Part shown: piece by piece, positions 48,602-56,804 of the stretch
How the letters are laid out: each line of letters starts with the position of its first letter
How positions within the stretch are numbered: position 1 is the first letter of the stretch
NCBI RefSeq assembly: GCF_016714285.1
Contig: NZ_JADJNN010000011.1
Location: forward strand, 124,001-188,000
Source of the DNA: Nannocystis sp.
GTDB lineage: Bacteria > Myxococcota_A > Polyangia > Nannocystales > Nannocystaceae
Length of the DNA: 64,000 nucleotides
Reading direction: 5' to 3'
Program-made: the position numbers and the translations under genes
The notes under the pieces: generated by a model
Told to the model about the DNA's origin: nothing
Seen by the model: the letters and a program-made list of their open reading frames with translations, nothing else
Databases searched by the model: none

Positions 48602-48961
48602 TTGATCTATCTCCAGCTCGTCGTGGCCATTCTCTTCAACGTCGGAGGCCAGCTCCTGTTCAAGCGCGCCTCGATGGTCAGCGGCCCTGACGGCCACGCC
48701 GTGGTGACCGCCATGCGGCCATTCTTCTCGCCGTGGTTCATCTGTGGCGCCGCGTGCATCGCGTTGAGCGCGGCCTTCTGGATCGGCGTCCTCAAGAAGC
48801 TGCCCCTCACCATCGCCCACCCAATCACCGGGGCGGGGTTCATCCTGGTGCCGGTCGCGTCGCATTTTATCTGGGGCGAGGCCCTCCCACCGCTCCGCGT
48901 CCTGGGGATCCTGGTCATCGTCCTGGGCATCTTCCTCGTGGCCCGCGGCGCGGCCCCCTGA
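48602..48961 (+). CDS. SMR/EamA-type small membrane protein (ArnE/F-like)
   Basis: This 119-aa protein starts at TTG 48602 and has four TM helices, as in the small multidrug resistance family. YLQLVVAILFNVGGQLLFKR and LTIAHPITGAGFILVPVASH are typical, and the cluster context suits a polyprenyl-phosphate-sugar flippase (ArnE/F-like). A TATAGA hexamer lies shortly upstream. The membrane Glu typical of EmrE-like drug pumps is not evident in helix 1. Confidence 0.75.
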   Translation: MIYLQLVVAILFNVGGQLLFKRASMVSGPDGHAVVTAMRPFFSPWFICGAACIALSAAFWIGVLKKLPLTIAHPITGAGFILVPVASHFIWGEALPPLRVLGILVIVLGIFLVARGAAP

Positions 48962-49102
48962 GGCCGCCCACTGGGTCTGGCCCGGGGTCTGGCCCGGGTC
49001 TGGACCCTCCATCCGTTGCCCTCAAACCGGTGACTCGCCACCCCACCCGCGCCAGCGATCTCGCGGGCTTGGGCGTGGCACCGAACACGCTCTTGCAGGC
49101 GC

Positions 49103-49858
49103 ATGACCTGCACACTCATCGCCTCCGCCAGCACCACCGTCGGCCGTCGCAAGCGCAACGAGGATGCCTACGTCCTTGACGCCGAGCTCGGCCTCTTCGC
49201 CGTCGCCGACGGCATGGGCGGCTACTCCGGCGGCGAGGTGGCCAGCCACATCGCCGTCACCTCGCTCGCCGAGTTCTGGGCCGCGAGCGTCGACACCGAT
49301 AACACCTGGCCCTACGCCTTCGACCGCAGCCTCGGCCTCCACGAGAACCGCATCGACGCCGCCGTGCGCCTGGCCAACCGCCGCATCTGCGCCCGTCGCG
49401 AGGGCGAGCTGCGCAACATGGGCTCGACCCTCGCGGCCCTGATCGTCCGCCCGAAGACCGCGATCGTGGCCCACCTCGGCGACAGCCGGATCTACCGCCT
49501 GCGCGGCGGGGTGCTCACCCAGCTCACCCGCGACCACTCGCTCTACGAGCAGCTGCGGGAGACCGGCGCCGACTTGCCGCCGCTCGATCAGTACGCCTAC
49601 GCCAACGTCGTCACCCGGGCGCTCGGCGCCGCCGAACACGACCGCCCCGAGCTCCAGACCCTCGACCTCGTCGACGGCGACCGCTACCTCGTGTGCAGCG
49701 ACGGCCTCAGCGGCGTGCTCGGCCCCGCCGAGATCACCGCCCTCCTCGCCGACACCGCGATCGAGGCCGTCGCCGACGCGCTCGTCGAGGCCGCCTTCGC
49801 CGCCGGCTCGCGCGACAACATCACCGCGATCGTCGTCCACGTGCAGCAGCGCCCGTGA
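49103..49858 (+). CDS. PP2C-family Ser/Thr protein phosphatase
   Basis: This 251-aa metal-dependent phosphatase is of the Stp1/PrpC type. Motifs: R-K-R-N-E-D-A near the start, V-A-D-G-M-G-G-Y-S-G-G, A-H-L-G-D-S-R-I-Y-R and C-S-D-G-L, and S-R-D-N-I-T-A-I at the end. These supply the metal-binding Asp residues. It could reverse the action of kinases like the one at 9480. The full catalytic set is present. Confidence 0.95.
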   Translation: MTCTLIASASTTVGRRKRNEDAYVLDAELGLFAVADGMGGYSGGEVASHIAVTSLAEFWAASVDTDNTWPYAFDRSLGLHENRIDAAVRLANRRICARREGELRNMGSTLAALIVRPKTAIVAHLGDSRIYRLRGGVLTQLTRDHSLYEQLRETGADLPPLDQYAYANVVTRALGAAEHDRPELQTLDLVDGDRYLVCSDGLSGVLGPAEITALLADTAIEAVADALVEAAFAAGSRDNITAIVVHVQQRP

Positions 49859-49868
49859 GCCGATCGCC

Positions 49869-49936
49869 GCGCGGCCTGACCAGCAGGCCGCATCGCCGTG
49901 AGCCGATCGCGGCGCCGCCTGCTGGTCAGGCCGCGC
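49869..49936. terminator. 20-bp perfect inverted repeat after the phosphatase gene
   Basis: GCGCGGCCTGACCAGCAGGC (49869-49888) pairs exactly with 49917-49936; the loop is 28 nt. Direct copies of CCGTGAGCCGATCGC at ~49853 and 49896 include the phosphatase stop. It could be a terminator or RNA hairpin. No U-run follows. Confidence 0.5.
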
Positions 49937-49957
49937 CGCACGTGCTTGGATCGGCCG

Positions 49958-50752
49958 ATGATCCGCAGCACGCTCCGACCCGCGCTGTGGGCGGTCCTCC
50001 TCGCCGCCTGCGACGCAGGCAAGGGCCCCCGCAGCAGCCCCCCACCCTGCCCGCCCTGTCAGTGCAACTGCACCGCGCCCGCCACCGCGAACAACCCCAC
50101 CAGCCCCGTCGCCACACCTGCACCCGCCGGCAGCGACGACCAGGCCGCCGCGCTGCTCACCTCCGCCAACCGAAAGTTCGCCCACAAGGACGGCGTCGGC
50201 TGCCTCGCCGACCTCGACCGCCTCACCGCGATCCGGCCCGTCTACGCCAGCAGCACCGCGACCACCCGCGCCTTCTGCGAGATGCTCTCCGGCCGCTGTC
50301 AGCAGGGCAAGGCCCGCCTCGACCGCTACTGGCGCGACGAGCAGAACATGCACCCCGAACGCGCCGCCAGCTCCACCGAGACCATGGCCGCGATGTACTG
50401 CCGCGGCGGCGACTCCAACGACCGCGACCGCCTGCTCGCCGCCCTCCTCGACCTCAACATGGGCGCCACCGAGACGCACACCCTGGCCCAGTGCGAGGCG
50501 AGCTACCAGACCGTTCGCAGCCTGCAAGCCCGCGTCAAGCCGCGCAACGTCGACGACCACCAGGTCGCAAACCTGCGCGACACCCTCTACGCCAGCGCCC
50601 CGCAGTGCTTCGCCCGCGCCGGCGACTGCCAGCGCGCCCGCGCCGTGTTCCTCGAGAACTTCCCACCCGAGCGCTTCGCCGGCCTGGGGCCCGACATCCG
50701 CGATCAGTCGCTGCAGACGACCTTCGTCGCCATCGTCGCGCGCTGCAAATGA
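49958..50752 (+). CDS. Lipoprotein of unknown function
   Basis: This 264-aa lipoprotein starts at ATG 49958, right after the inverted repeat. Lipobox L-A-A-C (AVLLAACDAGKG). A Pro/Cys patch (PPPCPPCQCNCTAP) and Ala/Thr linker lead to a helical domain with TPR-like features (AALLTSANRKFAHKDGVGCL ... TTRAFCEMLSGRCQQGKARL). Six or more Cys suggest disulphides. The family is not recognised. Confidence 0.65.
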   Translation: MIRSTLRPALWAVLLAACDAGKGPRSSPPPCPPCQCNCTAPATANNPTSPVATPAPAGSDDQAAALLTSANRKFAHKDGVGCLADLDRLTAIRPVYASSTATTRAFCEMLSGRCQQGKARLDRYWRDEQNMHPERAASSTETMAAMYCRGGDSNDRDRLLAALLDLNMGATETHTLAQCEASYQTVRSLQARVKPRNVDDHQVANLRDTLYASAPQCFARAGDCQRARAVFLENFPPERFAGLGPDIRDQSLQTTFVAIVARCK

Positions 50753-50868
50753 CGTCGCCGACGCTGCGCCCGGACCCAAATACCGACCACGATTCCGACC
50801 ACCATACTGACCCGTCGCGTCGACGCTGCGCTTGACGGCCCGCGCGCCCGCGGGTCAACTACGGTGTC

Positions 50869-52335
50869 ATGCTGCACAGCTCCATCCGCCCCGTCCGCCA
50901 CGCCCTGCTCGCCGCCCTCGGCCTCGCCGCCCTCGCCTGCGGCCCGAACAAGGCCACCAGCGACGACGACGACGGCAGCGCCGACGGCAGCGCCAGCGGT
51001 GACACCGGCAACACGGGCAGCGTCACCGACGGCCCCCCGACCGCCTGCGCCGGCGTCGTCACGGCGATCGACCAGGCCTACAGCGAGCCACCGGTCGCCT
51101 CCGGCTTCGAACGCTGCGACGGCGGCATCGCCCACCGCGTCGAGGCGGTCGCCTGCGCCGTCCCGGCCGCGCCCACCGACTGCGTCGACAACACCGGCGG
51201 CGGCGCCTGCACGGCCAACACCGACTGCACCGATATGCCGCACGGCTCATGCCGCCAGGACGTCTCGTTCGGCGGCGTGCTGGTCGGCGGCACCTGCTCG
51301 TGCAGCTACGGCTGCGCCCAGGACAGCGACTGCGCCGACGGCGAGATCTGCCGCTGCGCCGGCGAGGGCCTCGGACCGACCTCCGCGTGCATCCCCGCCG
51401 AATGCACCGTCGACGCCGACTGCGGCGACGGCCTGTGCGGCGTCTATATCGGCACTTGCAGCGACGGGGCCTTCGACGCCCACTGCACCACCCCCAATGA
51501 TAGCTGCAAGTCCGACGCCGACTGCGGCGGCGAACCCTGCGTGTGGATCGACTACAAGGATCCGAAAGCGTGGGCCTGCAATGACAGCGTCTGCGGTCGC
51601 CCCTACCTCGTCGACGCCACCGCCGTGCTCGCCCCCGCCGTCGCCCGCGACGACTGGCGCGAGCCCCTGAGCCCCACCCTGCCGCCCGCACGCACCGCCC
51701 TCGCCGCCGCCTGGACCGAGCTCGCGCGCATGGAGCACGCCTCGATCGCCGCGTTCGCCAGCTTCACCCTCCAGCTCCTCGCCGCCGGTGCACCGCCCGA
51801 GCTCGTGCGCGACACCCACGCCGCCCTCAGCGACGAGATCCTGCACGCGCACCTCGCCTTCGGCCTCGCCTGCGCCTACGCCGGCAGCCCCGTCGGCCCC
51901 GGCCCACTACCGATCGCCACCACCATCCCCACCGACCGCGCCACGATGCTCGTCGCCCTCATCCGCGAGGCCTGCGTGTGCGAGACGCTCTCGGCCCTCG
52001 AGGCCCGCGAGGCCGCCGCGATCGCCAGCGACCCGGTCGTGCAGCAAGTGTGGGCCCGCATCGCCGCCGACGAGCAACGCCACGCCGAGCTCGGCTGGCG
52101 CACCCTGCAGTGGCTCCTCCGCGTCGACCCCTCCCTCCGCTCGCTCGCCCGCGACACCTTCACCGCCGCCGTCGCCGAGGCCCAGCGCGGCGCCGACCAC
52201 GACGCCCGCAGCCCCGCCGACCTCGAGCTGCGCCGCCACGGCCTCATCGACCCGTCGCTGCGCGCCGCCATCTGGCGCCGCGGCCTCGCCGAGCTCATCG
52301 ACCCCTGCGCCGACGCCCTCTGCGCCGCCGCCTGA
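50869..52335 (+). CDS. Cys-rich lipoprotein with C-terminal ferritin-like domain
   Basis: The protein is 488 aa. Lipobox L-A-C (LAALACGPNK) and a short Asp/Gly/Ser linker are followed by ~190 residues of Cys-rich repeats (C-T-A-N-T-D-C, C-A-Q-D-S-D-C-A-D-G, C-T-V-D-A-D-C-G-D-G). The C-terminal ~200 residues form a helical bundle with ferritin-like metal ligands: E-L-A-R-M-E-H near residue 284-290, D-E-I-L-H, a central E-C..E and D-E-Q-R-H-A-E-L-G-W. This would bind a di-iron centre outside the cytoplasm. The combination is uncommon. Confidence 0.78.
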   Translation: MLHSSIRPVRHALLAALGLAALACGPNKATSDDDDGSADGSASGDTGNTGSVTDGPPTACAGVVTAIDQAYSEPPVASGFERCDGGIAHRVEAVACAVPAAPTDCVDNTGGGACTANTDCTDMPHGSCRQDVSFGGVLVGGTCSCSYGCAQDSDCADGEICRCAGEGLGPTSACIPAECTVDADCGDGLCGVYIGTCSDGAFDAHCTTPNDSCKSDADCGGEPCVWIDYKDPKAWACNDSVCGRPYLVDATAVLAPAVARDDWREPLSPTLPPARTALAAAWTELARMEHASIAAFASFTLQLLAAGAPPELVRDTHAALSDEILHAHLAFGLACAYAGSPVGPGPLPIATTIPTDRATMLVALIREACVCETLSALEAREAAAIASDPVVQQVWARIAADEQRHAELGWRTLQWLLRVDPSLRSLARDTFTAAVAEAQRGADHDARSPADLELRRHGLIDPSLRAAIWRRGLAELIDPCADALCAAA

Positions 52336-52347
52336 GGCCACGCTGTG

Positions 52348-52366
52348 ACCTGTCCCTCAGGACAGC
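52348..52366. repeat. Palindromic element holding a gene's stop codon
   Basis: ACCTGTCCCTCAGGACAGC has CTGTCC/GGACAG arms. The histidine kinase stop (TCA, 52357-52359) lies in its loop, so the kinase ends V-L-S inside the repeat. It lies between convergent genes and could also act as a terminator. Confidence 0.75.
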
Positions 52367-53754
52367 ACACGCGCAGCGCCGCCCGTGCCCCGCACCACGA
52401 AGGCCAGCGAGCCGTCGCCACGGTTCTCCGCGGTGACCGTCCACCCGAGCGCGGCGCACAGCGAGCGCACCAGCGCCAGCCCGATCCCGAAGTGACCATC
52501 ATCGCCGCGGGCCAGATCGCCGCGCCAGAAGCGGTCGAACACCGCCGCCAGCTGCTCGTCCGCCAGCTGCGGCCCGCTGTCGATCACCGCCACCACCACG
52601 CCCGCCGCCGCGTCGCTCTCGATCGCGATCCAGCCGCCCTGCTCGGTGTACGCGACCGCGTTGGCCAGCAAGTTGCCGACCACCAAACGCAGCGAGTCCG
52701 GGTCCGCCTCGACCATGCGCGCCGGCTCGATGCGGTTGTCCAGCGTGAGCCCGCGGGCGCTCGCGGCCCCCGCCTGCGCGGTCCACACGCCCTCGACCAG
52801 TCCGTGTAATCCGACCGCCTCGCGCCGCCCCCCCGCTTCAGCGTCGACGCGAGCCAGCGCCAGCAGCCGCTCGACCAGCCCAGAGGTTTGCTCGACCGTC
52901 TCGAGCGCCAGGCGGATCGTCCCGCGATATTCGTCCGGTGACCGCTCGCGTTGCAGCGCCAGTTCCAGCGCCGCGTGGAGGATCGTCAGCGGCGTGCGCA
53001 GCTCGTGCGCAGCGTCGGCCGTGAACTGACGCTCGCGGGCGAAGGCCGCCTCGAGCCGGCCCAGCAGCGCGTTGAGCCGGAGCACGATCGGCCGCAGCTC
53101 GCTCGGCAGATCGTCCTCGGCCACCCGCCGCGCCAGCGCCCGCTCGTCGATCGCCGCGATGCTGGCCGCGATCCGCTCGAGCGGTCGCAGCCCGCGGCCC
53201 ACGCCCAACCGCACCGCCAGCGCCGCGGCCGCGAGGATGACGACCCCGAGGCCGACAAACCACCCGGCGATCGTGCCCAGCAACGCACGCGTTCCGGCGA
53301 CCTCGCGCGCCACCGCGATCGTCAGCTGCTCCGTGCCGACCACCCCATCCTCTGGATCGAAGGCCGGCGCGAAGCGCAGCACGACCCCTCGCAGCTCCGC
53401 CTCGCCGACGAACACGCGAAATCCACCGAGCTCCGATCGCGGCAGAGATGCCTCCCCGAGCCCCGCAGATCGGTGCAGCAGCGCCCCGTCCGGGCCCCAC
53501 AGCTGCAGATAACTGCGCCGCCCCGGGCCCATCGCCGCACCGCTGTCGCGGGCCAGCAGCTCGAGGTCATAGCCCTCATGGTCGAGCTCGACGCTGGCCG
53601 CCAGCGTCCCCGCGAGGTCGTGCAGATCGTCATCGAAGGCCGCCCACACCGCGCGCGCGACCGCCAGATACAGCAGCACGCACAGCCCCGCGACCACCGG
53701 GGCGACCACCGCCAACAACACCGCGAGCAGGCGCCCGCGCAAAGAGCCGCTCAC
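52357..53754 (-). CDS. Sensor histidine kinase (QseC-like)
   Basis: This 465-aa kinase starts at GTG 53754, in a GTGA overlap with the response-regulator stop. A TM helix at ~10-33, a periplasmic sensor region (~125 residues), a second TM at ~160-182, then HAMP. The phospho-accepting His is in A-A-H-E-L-R-T-P-L (residue 250). N box L-L-A-N-A-V-A-Y-T and G2 G-H-F-G-I-G-L-A-L-V are present. It probably pairs with the adjacent regulator. Confidence 0.95.
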   Translation of the reverse strand: MSGSLRGRLLAVLLAVVAPVVAGLCVLLYLAVARAVWAAFDDDLHDLAGTLAASVELDHEGYDLELLARDSGAAMGPGRRSYLQLWGPDGALLHRSAGLGEASLPRSELGGFRVFVGEAELRGVVLRFAPAFDPEDGVVGTEQLTIAVAREVAGTRALLGTIAGWFVGLGVVILAAAALAVRLGVGRGLRPLERIAASIAAIDERALARRVAEDDLPSELRPIVLRLNALLGRLEAAFARERQFTADAAHELRTPLTILHAALELALQRERSPDEYRGTIRLALETVEQTSGLVERLLALARVDAEAGGRREAVGLHGLVEGVWTAQAGAASARGLTLDNRIEPARMVEADPDSLRLVVGNLLANAVAYTEQGGWIAIESDAAAGVVVAVIDSGPQLADEQLAAVFDRFWRGDLARGDDGHFGIGLALVRSLCAALGWTVTAENRGDGSLAFVVRGTGGAARVLS

Positions 53755-54425
53755 GTCGGCACTTCCAGGACGTAGCCGAGCCCGCGGCGGGTATGGATGA
53801 GCTTGCATTCAAAGCCCACGTCGACCTTCTTGCGCACGTTCGCCACGTGCACGTCGACCACGTTGCTCGCCAGATCTGCGGCCGCGTCGTAGACATGGTC
53901 ATGCAGCTGCTCGCGCGTGACGATGCGCCCGCGCCCGAGCGCGAGCCGCTCGAGCACCGCGAACTCGCGGGCCGAGAGCCCGAGCTCGCGACCGCCGCGC
54001 CGCGCCGTGCGCCCCACCGTGTCGATCTCGAGGTCCGCCACCGCGATCACGCTGGCCGCGGCGCCCTTGCGCCGCCGCTCCAGCGCCCGCAGCCGCGCCA
54101 GCAGCTCCACGAAGGCAAACGGCTTGACCAGATAATCGTCGGCACCCGCGTCCAGCGCCGCGACCCGGTCGGCGACCGCGTCGCGGGCCGTCAACATCAA
54201 CACCGGCGTCGCGTCGCGGGCCCGTCGCAGCGCCCGCAGCAGCGCCAGACCGTCGAGCTCCGGCAGCAACCAGTCGACCACCAGCACGTCGTGACCACCC
54301 TCCTGCGCGACCCGAAGCCCGGCGCGCCCGTCGTGCGCCAGCACCACGCTGCAGCCGGCCTCGCGCAGGCCCTGCTCGAGCAAGCGCGCGAGCTGACGAT
54401 TATCCTCGACGACGAGCACGCGCAT
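53751..54425 (-). CDS. OmpR-family response regulator (QseB-like)
   Basis: This 224-aa regulator has the receiver-domain acidic pair in V-V-E-D-N, phospho-accepting Asp at residue 51 (V-L-V-V-D-W), and the conserved Lys in D-Y-L-V-K-P-F. The C-terminal winged helix is typical (LSAREFAVLERLALGRGRIVTR). Its targets are unknown; the adjacent lipoprotein and PepSY-like genes are candidates only by proximity. Confidence 0.95.
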   Translation of the reverse strand: MRVLVVEDNRQLARLLEQGLREAGCSVVLAHDGRAGLRVAQEGGHDVLVVDWLLPELDGLALLRALRRARDATPVLMLTARDAVADRVAALDAGADDYLVKPFAFVELLARLRALERRRKGAAASVIAVADLEIDTVGRTARRGGRELGLSAREFAVLERLALGRGRIVTREQLHDHVYDAAADLASNVVDVHVANVRKKVDVGFECKLIHTRRGLGYVLEVPT

Positions 54426-54445
54426 CGGTCACCCGGAGCGTCGCA

Positions 54446-55441
54446 TCAAAGCCCCGCCCCAATCAAGCCGATCAACCCGATCCACCCTATCCACCCGATC
54501 CACCCGATCAGCCCGGGCACGCGACCTCGGTGTCGACGCACTGCACCCCATAAGCCAGGCAGATCGCAGCAGCTCTCGGGGTCCGGACACTCGCAGCCGC
54601 CGCAGCTCAGGCAGCCCGGCGTCGGCTCGTAGTCCCAGCACTCCCCGCCGAAGCACACCTGGTCGACCGCGCACGCGTTGCCGCATTCGCCACAGTGCAG
54701 CGGATGATCGGCGGTATCGACACACGCCCCGTCGCACACCGTCAACCCACACGCGGCCGCGCTCTCACAGCTCCCGGCCACGCAGACCTGGTCACAGGGG
54801 ACATCGCAGCCGCCGCAATGATCGGGGTCGCTCTGCACATCGACGCAAGCGCCGCCGCAGCTCGTCAGCTCCGGCCGGCACAGGCAGGTCCCGTCCTGGC
54901 AGAACTCGCTGTCGTCGCAGGCCTGCTTCTCACAGCTCCCACAGTGCTCGGGGTCATTGCTCACGTCGCGGCACTCGCCGCCGCAGTCGAGCGACCCCGG
55001 CGGGCAACTCACCCGCCCGCCGCACACGCCCGACCCGCATTCCACGCCGGGCTCGCAGCCCGCACCGCAACCACCACAATTCGCCGCATCGCCCGCCACG
55101 TCCGTGCACACACCCGCGCAGAGGATCTGCCCGGGCGGACACTGCGGATCGACGCCGGTGTCGCCCGTGGTCCCGCCGCTCGAGCTGCCAGAGCTGCCAG
55201 AGCTGCTCTCGCCGCTCGCCCCCGTGCTCGATCCGCTCGCAGAATCGCTGGCCTCACCCGCACCGCTGCTCGACGAGGTCGCCATCACGCTGGTCGTCGG
55301 GGTACCCGTGTCCGTCCCGCCCCCGCTGCTCCCGCTCGTCGCACCGGTCTCGCCCGACCCACCCGACCCGCCGCCGCAGGCGAGCAGCACGAAGACACAT
55401 CCGGGGAGCGAGATCCGGGTCCCAAGTGACTTGAACGACAT
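54446..55441 (-). CDS. Cys-rich lipoprotein with frameshifted 3' end
   Basis: ATG 55441 begins a lipoprotein with lipobox L-A-C (CVFVLLACGGGSG), then a ~75-residue Gly/Ser/Thr linker. The mature part has regular Cys pairs (CGGCGAGCEPGVECGSGVCG, CGECGNACAVDQVC). The frame as given ends at 54446 with L-I-G-W-I-G-W-I-G, encoded by a 9-bp repeat. Removing one T in TT near 54553-54555 restores GYGVQCVDTEVACPG and a TGA at 54508-54510. A one-base insertion is thus likely. Confidence 0.75.
   Translation of the reverse strand: MSFKSLGTRISLPGCVFVLLACGGGSGGSGETGATSGSSGGGTDTGTPTTSVMATSSSSGAGEASDSASGSSTGASGESSSGSSGSSSGGTTGDTGVDPQCPPGQILCAGVCTDVAGDAANCGGCGAGCEPGVECGSGVCGGRVSCPPGSLDCGGECRDVSNDPEHCGSCEKQACDDSEFCQDGTCLCRPELTSCGGACVDVQSDPDHCGGCDVPCDQVCVAGSCESAAACGLTVCDGACVDTADHPLHCGECGNACAVDQVCFGGECWDYEPTPGCLSCGGCECPDPESCCDLPGLWGAVRRHRGRVPGLIGWIGWIGWIGLIGLIGAGL
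54460..54512. repeat. 9-bp tandem repeat at a gene's 3' end
   Basis: The unit ATCCACCCG/ATCAACCCG is repeated about five times after the natural stop of the Cys-rich lipoprotein. If read through in the shifted frame it encodes I-G-W and L-I-G repeats, a hydrophobic tail. Confidence 0.7.
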
Positions 55442-55604
55442 GGACGACGACGCTACCGACCCAACATGAAACTCCGATGAAGGCGACGCCCCAGGCGACG
55501 CCCCTGCGGCTGTCTTCAACACGAACCATGTTTGACGCCACCGGCGCGGCGTGAGAGGCTGCTCCGTTGCGCAGCCACCCCATTCCAGAACGGCGCTCTA
55601 TCCA

Positions 55605-56306
55605 ATGACAACAACCACCTGGACCACGGCCCTGTTGCTCGGCGCGATCGCACTCGCGGCCTGCGACAAGGACAACAAAGACGACACCACCGGCAAGGCC
55701 GAGACCGGCGCAGAGACCGGGCCAGAGACCGGGCCAGAGACCGGGGCCGAGACCGGCGTGACCTCGGGCGGACCGGCCGAGCTCAAGTGGTACAGCACCT
55801 GCGGCGACCCCGCGTGTGGCGGCTACACCAAGCCCGACGGCGTCGCGCCCTGCACCGCGGCGCAGCTCGAAGGGAACGCCTGCGCGGCCGAGGGCACCAC
55901 CTGCGATCCGATGAGCGACTGCAACGCGCTGCTCATCTGCGCCACCAGCGATCCGAAGCAGCAGGAGGGCGGCTGCCCGATCTCCCGGGCCCGCTTCAAG
56001 ACCGAGATCGAGTACCTCGGACCGACCGAGCTCGAGCGCCGCGCCGCCGAGTTGCAGGGGCTGCGCCTGGCCACGTATCGTTACCGCGAGGCTCCGATCG
56101 ACGCGCCCCGGCGGCTCGGCATCATCCTCGAGGACAACGAGGACGGCGTGTGGGTCGACGCGCGCCACGACCGCGTCGACCTCTACGGCTACACCAGCCT
56201 GGCGGTCGCGGCCCTGCAAGTTCAGCAGGGAGAGATCGCGGCGCTCAAGGCCGAGGTCGAGCGGCTATCACAGCAACTGGGCGGCACGCCCATCTGTGAG
56301 CCCTGA
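55605..56306 (+). CDS. Lipoprotein with S74-like (intramolecular chaperone) domain
   Basis: This 233-aa lipoprotein starts at ATG 55605. Lipobox A-A-C (AIALAACDKDNK) and a Glu/Thr/Gly linker precede a small Cys-rich part. The C-terminal ~90 residues (LQGLRLATYRYREAPIDAPR, RLGIILEDNEDGVWVDARHD, then V-D-L-Y-G-Y-T-S-L-A-V-A-A-L-Q-V-Q-Q-G-E and a coiled coil) fit the Peptidase S74 pattern of tail-fibre chaperones. Whether it self-cleaves is unclear; the catalytic Ser-Lys pair cannot be assigned. Confidence 0.6.
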   Translation: MTTTTWTTALLLGAIALAACDKDNKDDTTGKAETGAETGPETGPETGAETGVTSGGPAELKWYSTCGDPACGGYTKPDGVAPCTAAQLEGNACAAEGTTCDPMSDCNALLICATSDPKQQEGGCPISRARFKTEIEYLGPTELERRAAELQGLRLATYRYREAPIDAPRRLGIILEDNEDGVWVDARHDRVDLYGYTSLAVAALQVQQGEIAALKAEVERLSQQLGGTPICEP

Positions 56307-56321
56307 AACCCCACGCGGCCG

Positions 56322-56780
56322 TCAGTCGTCCTCGTCGCCGTCCTCGCCGTCCTTCTCCACAACCTGCGAGACCAACTTGCCGGCGCCGTCGAGCACCAGC
56401 TCAACCTCGCCGGCCGCCGTCCGGGCCTCGATCTCGTAGCGCAGCGCCGACCCGCGGATCAGCAATTCGGCCTCCTCCAGCCGCGCGCCCGCCGGCAGCG
56501 CGGCCCGGGCCGCGGCCGCCACCGACGCCGGCACCAGAGCGATCGGCAGCTTGAGCTCGACCTCCTCGACGACGCCCTTGACGTCGAGCACGACCTCGAG
56601 CCGCGTCGCGGTCGAGACCTCGTACTTGCCGTCCTCGAACTCGACCGCGGTCGTCCGGTCGCCGAGCAGCCGCGCGATCGCGGCCTGCACCGCCGGAGGC
56701 ACCACCGGCCGCGCCGCCACGGCCGTGAGGGACAGCGATAGTCCGACGAGGGTCCCGATGACGAATGATCTGGGTGACAT
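56322..56780 (-). CDS. PepSY-like exported protein
   Basis: This 152-aa protein starts at ATG 56780, supported by a strong Shine-Dalgarno (GGAGAAGGACGG) just upstream. A signal peptide (SFVIGTLVGLSLSLTAVA) is followed by a PepSY/DUF2874-like pattern with repeated acidic beta strands (AVEFEDGKYEVSTATRLEVV, LRYEIEARTAAGEVELVLDG) and an acidic C-terminus (EKDGEDGDEDD). It follows the next lipoprotein gene by 24 bp on the same strand. Confidence 0.7.
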   Translation of the reverse strand: MSPRSFVIGTLVGLSLSLTAVAARPVVPPAVQAAIARLLGDRTTAVEFEDGKYEVSTATRLEVVLDVKGVVEEVELKLPIALVPASVAAAARAALPAGARLEEAELLIRGSALRYEIEARTAAGEVELVLDGAGKLVSQVVEKDGEDGDEDD

Positions 56781-56804
56781 GATTCCGTCCTTCTCCACGC
56801 GAGC

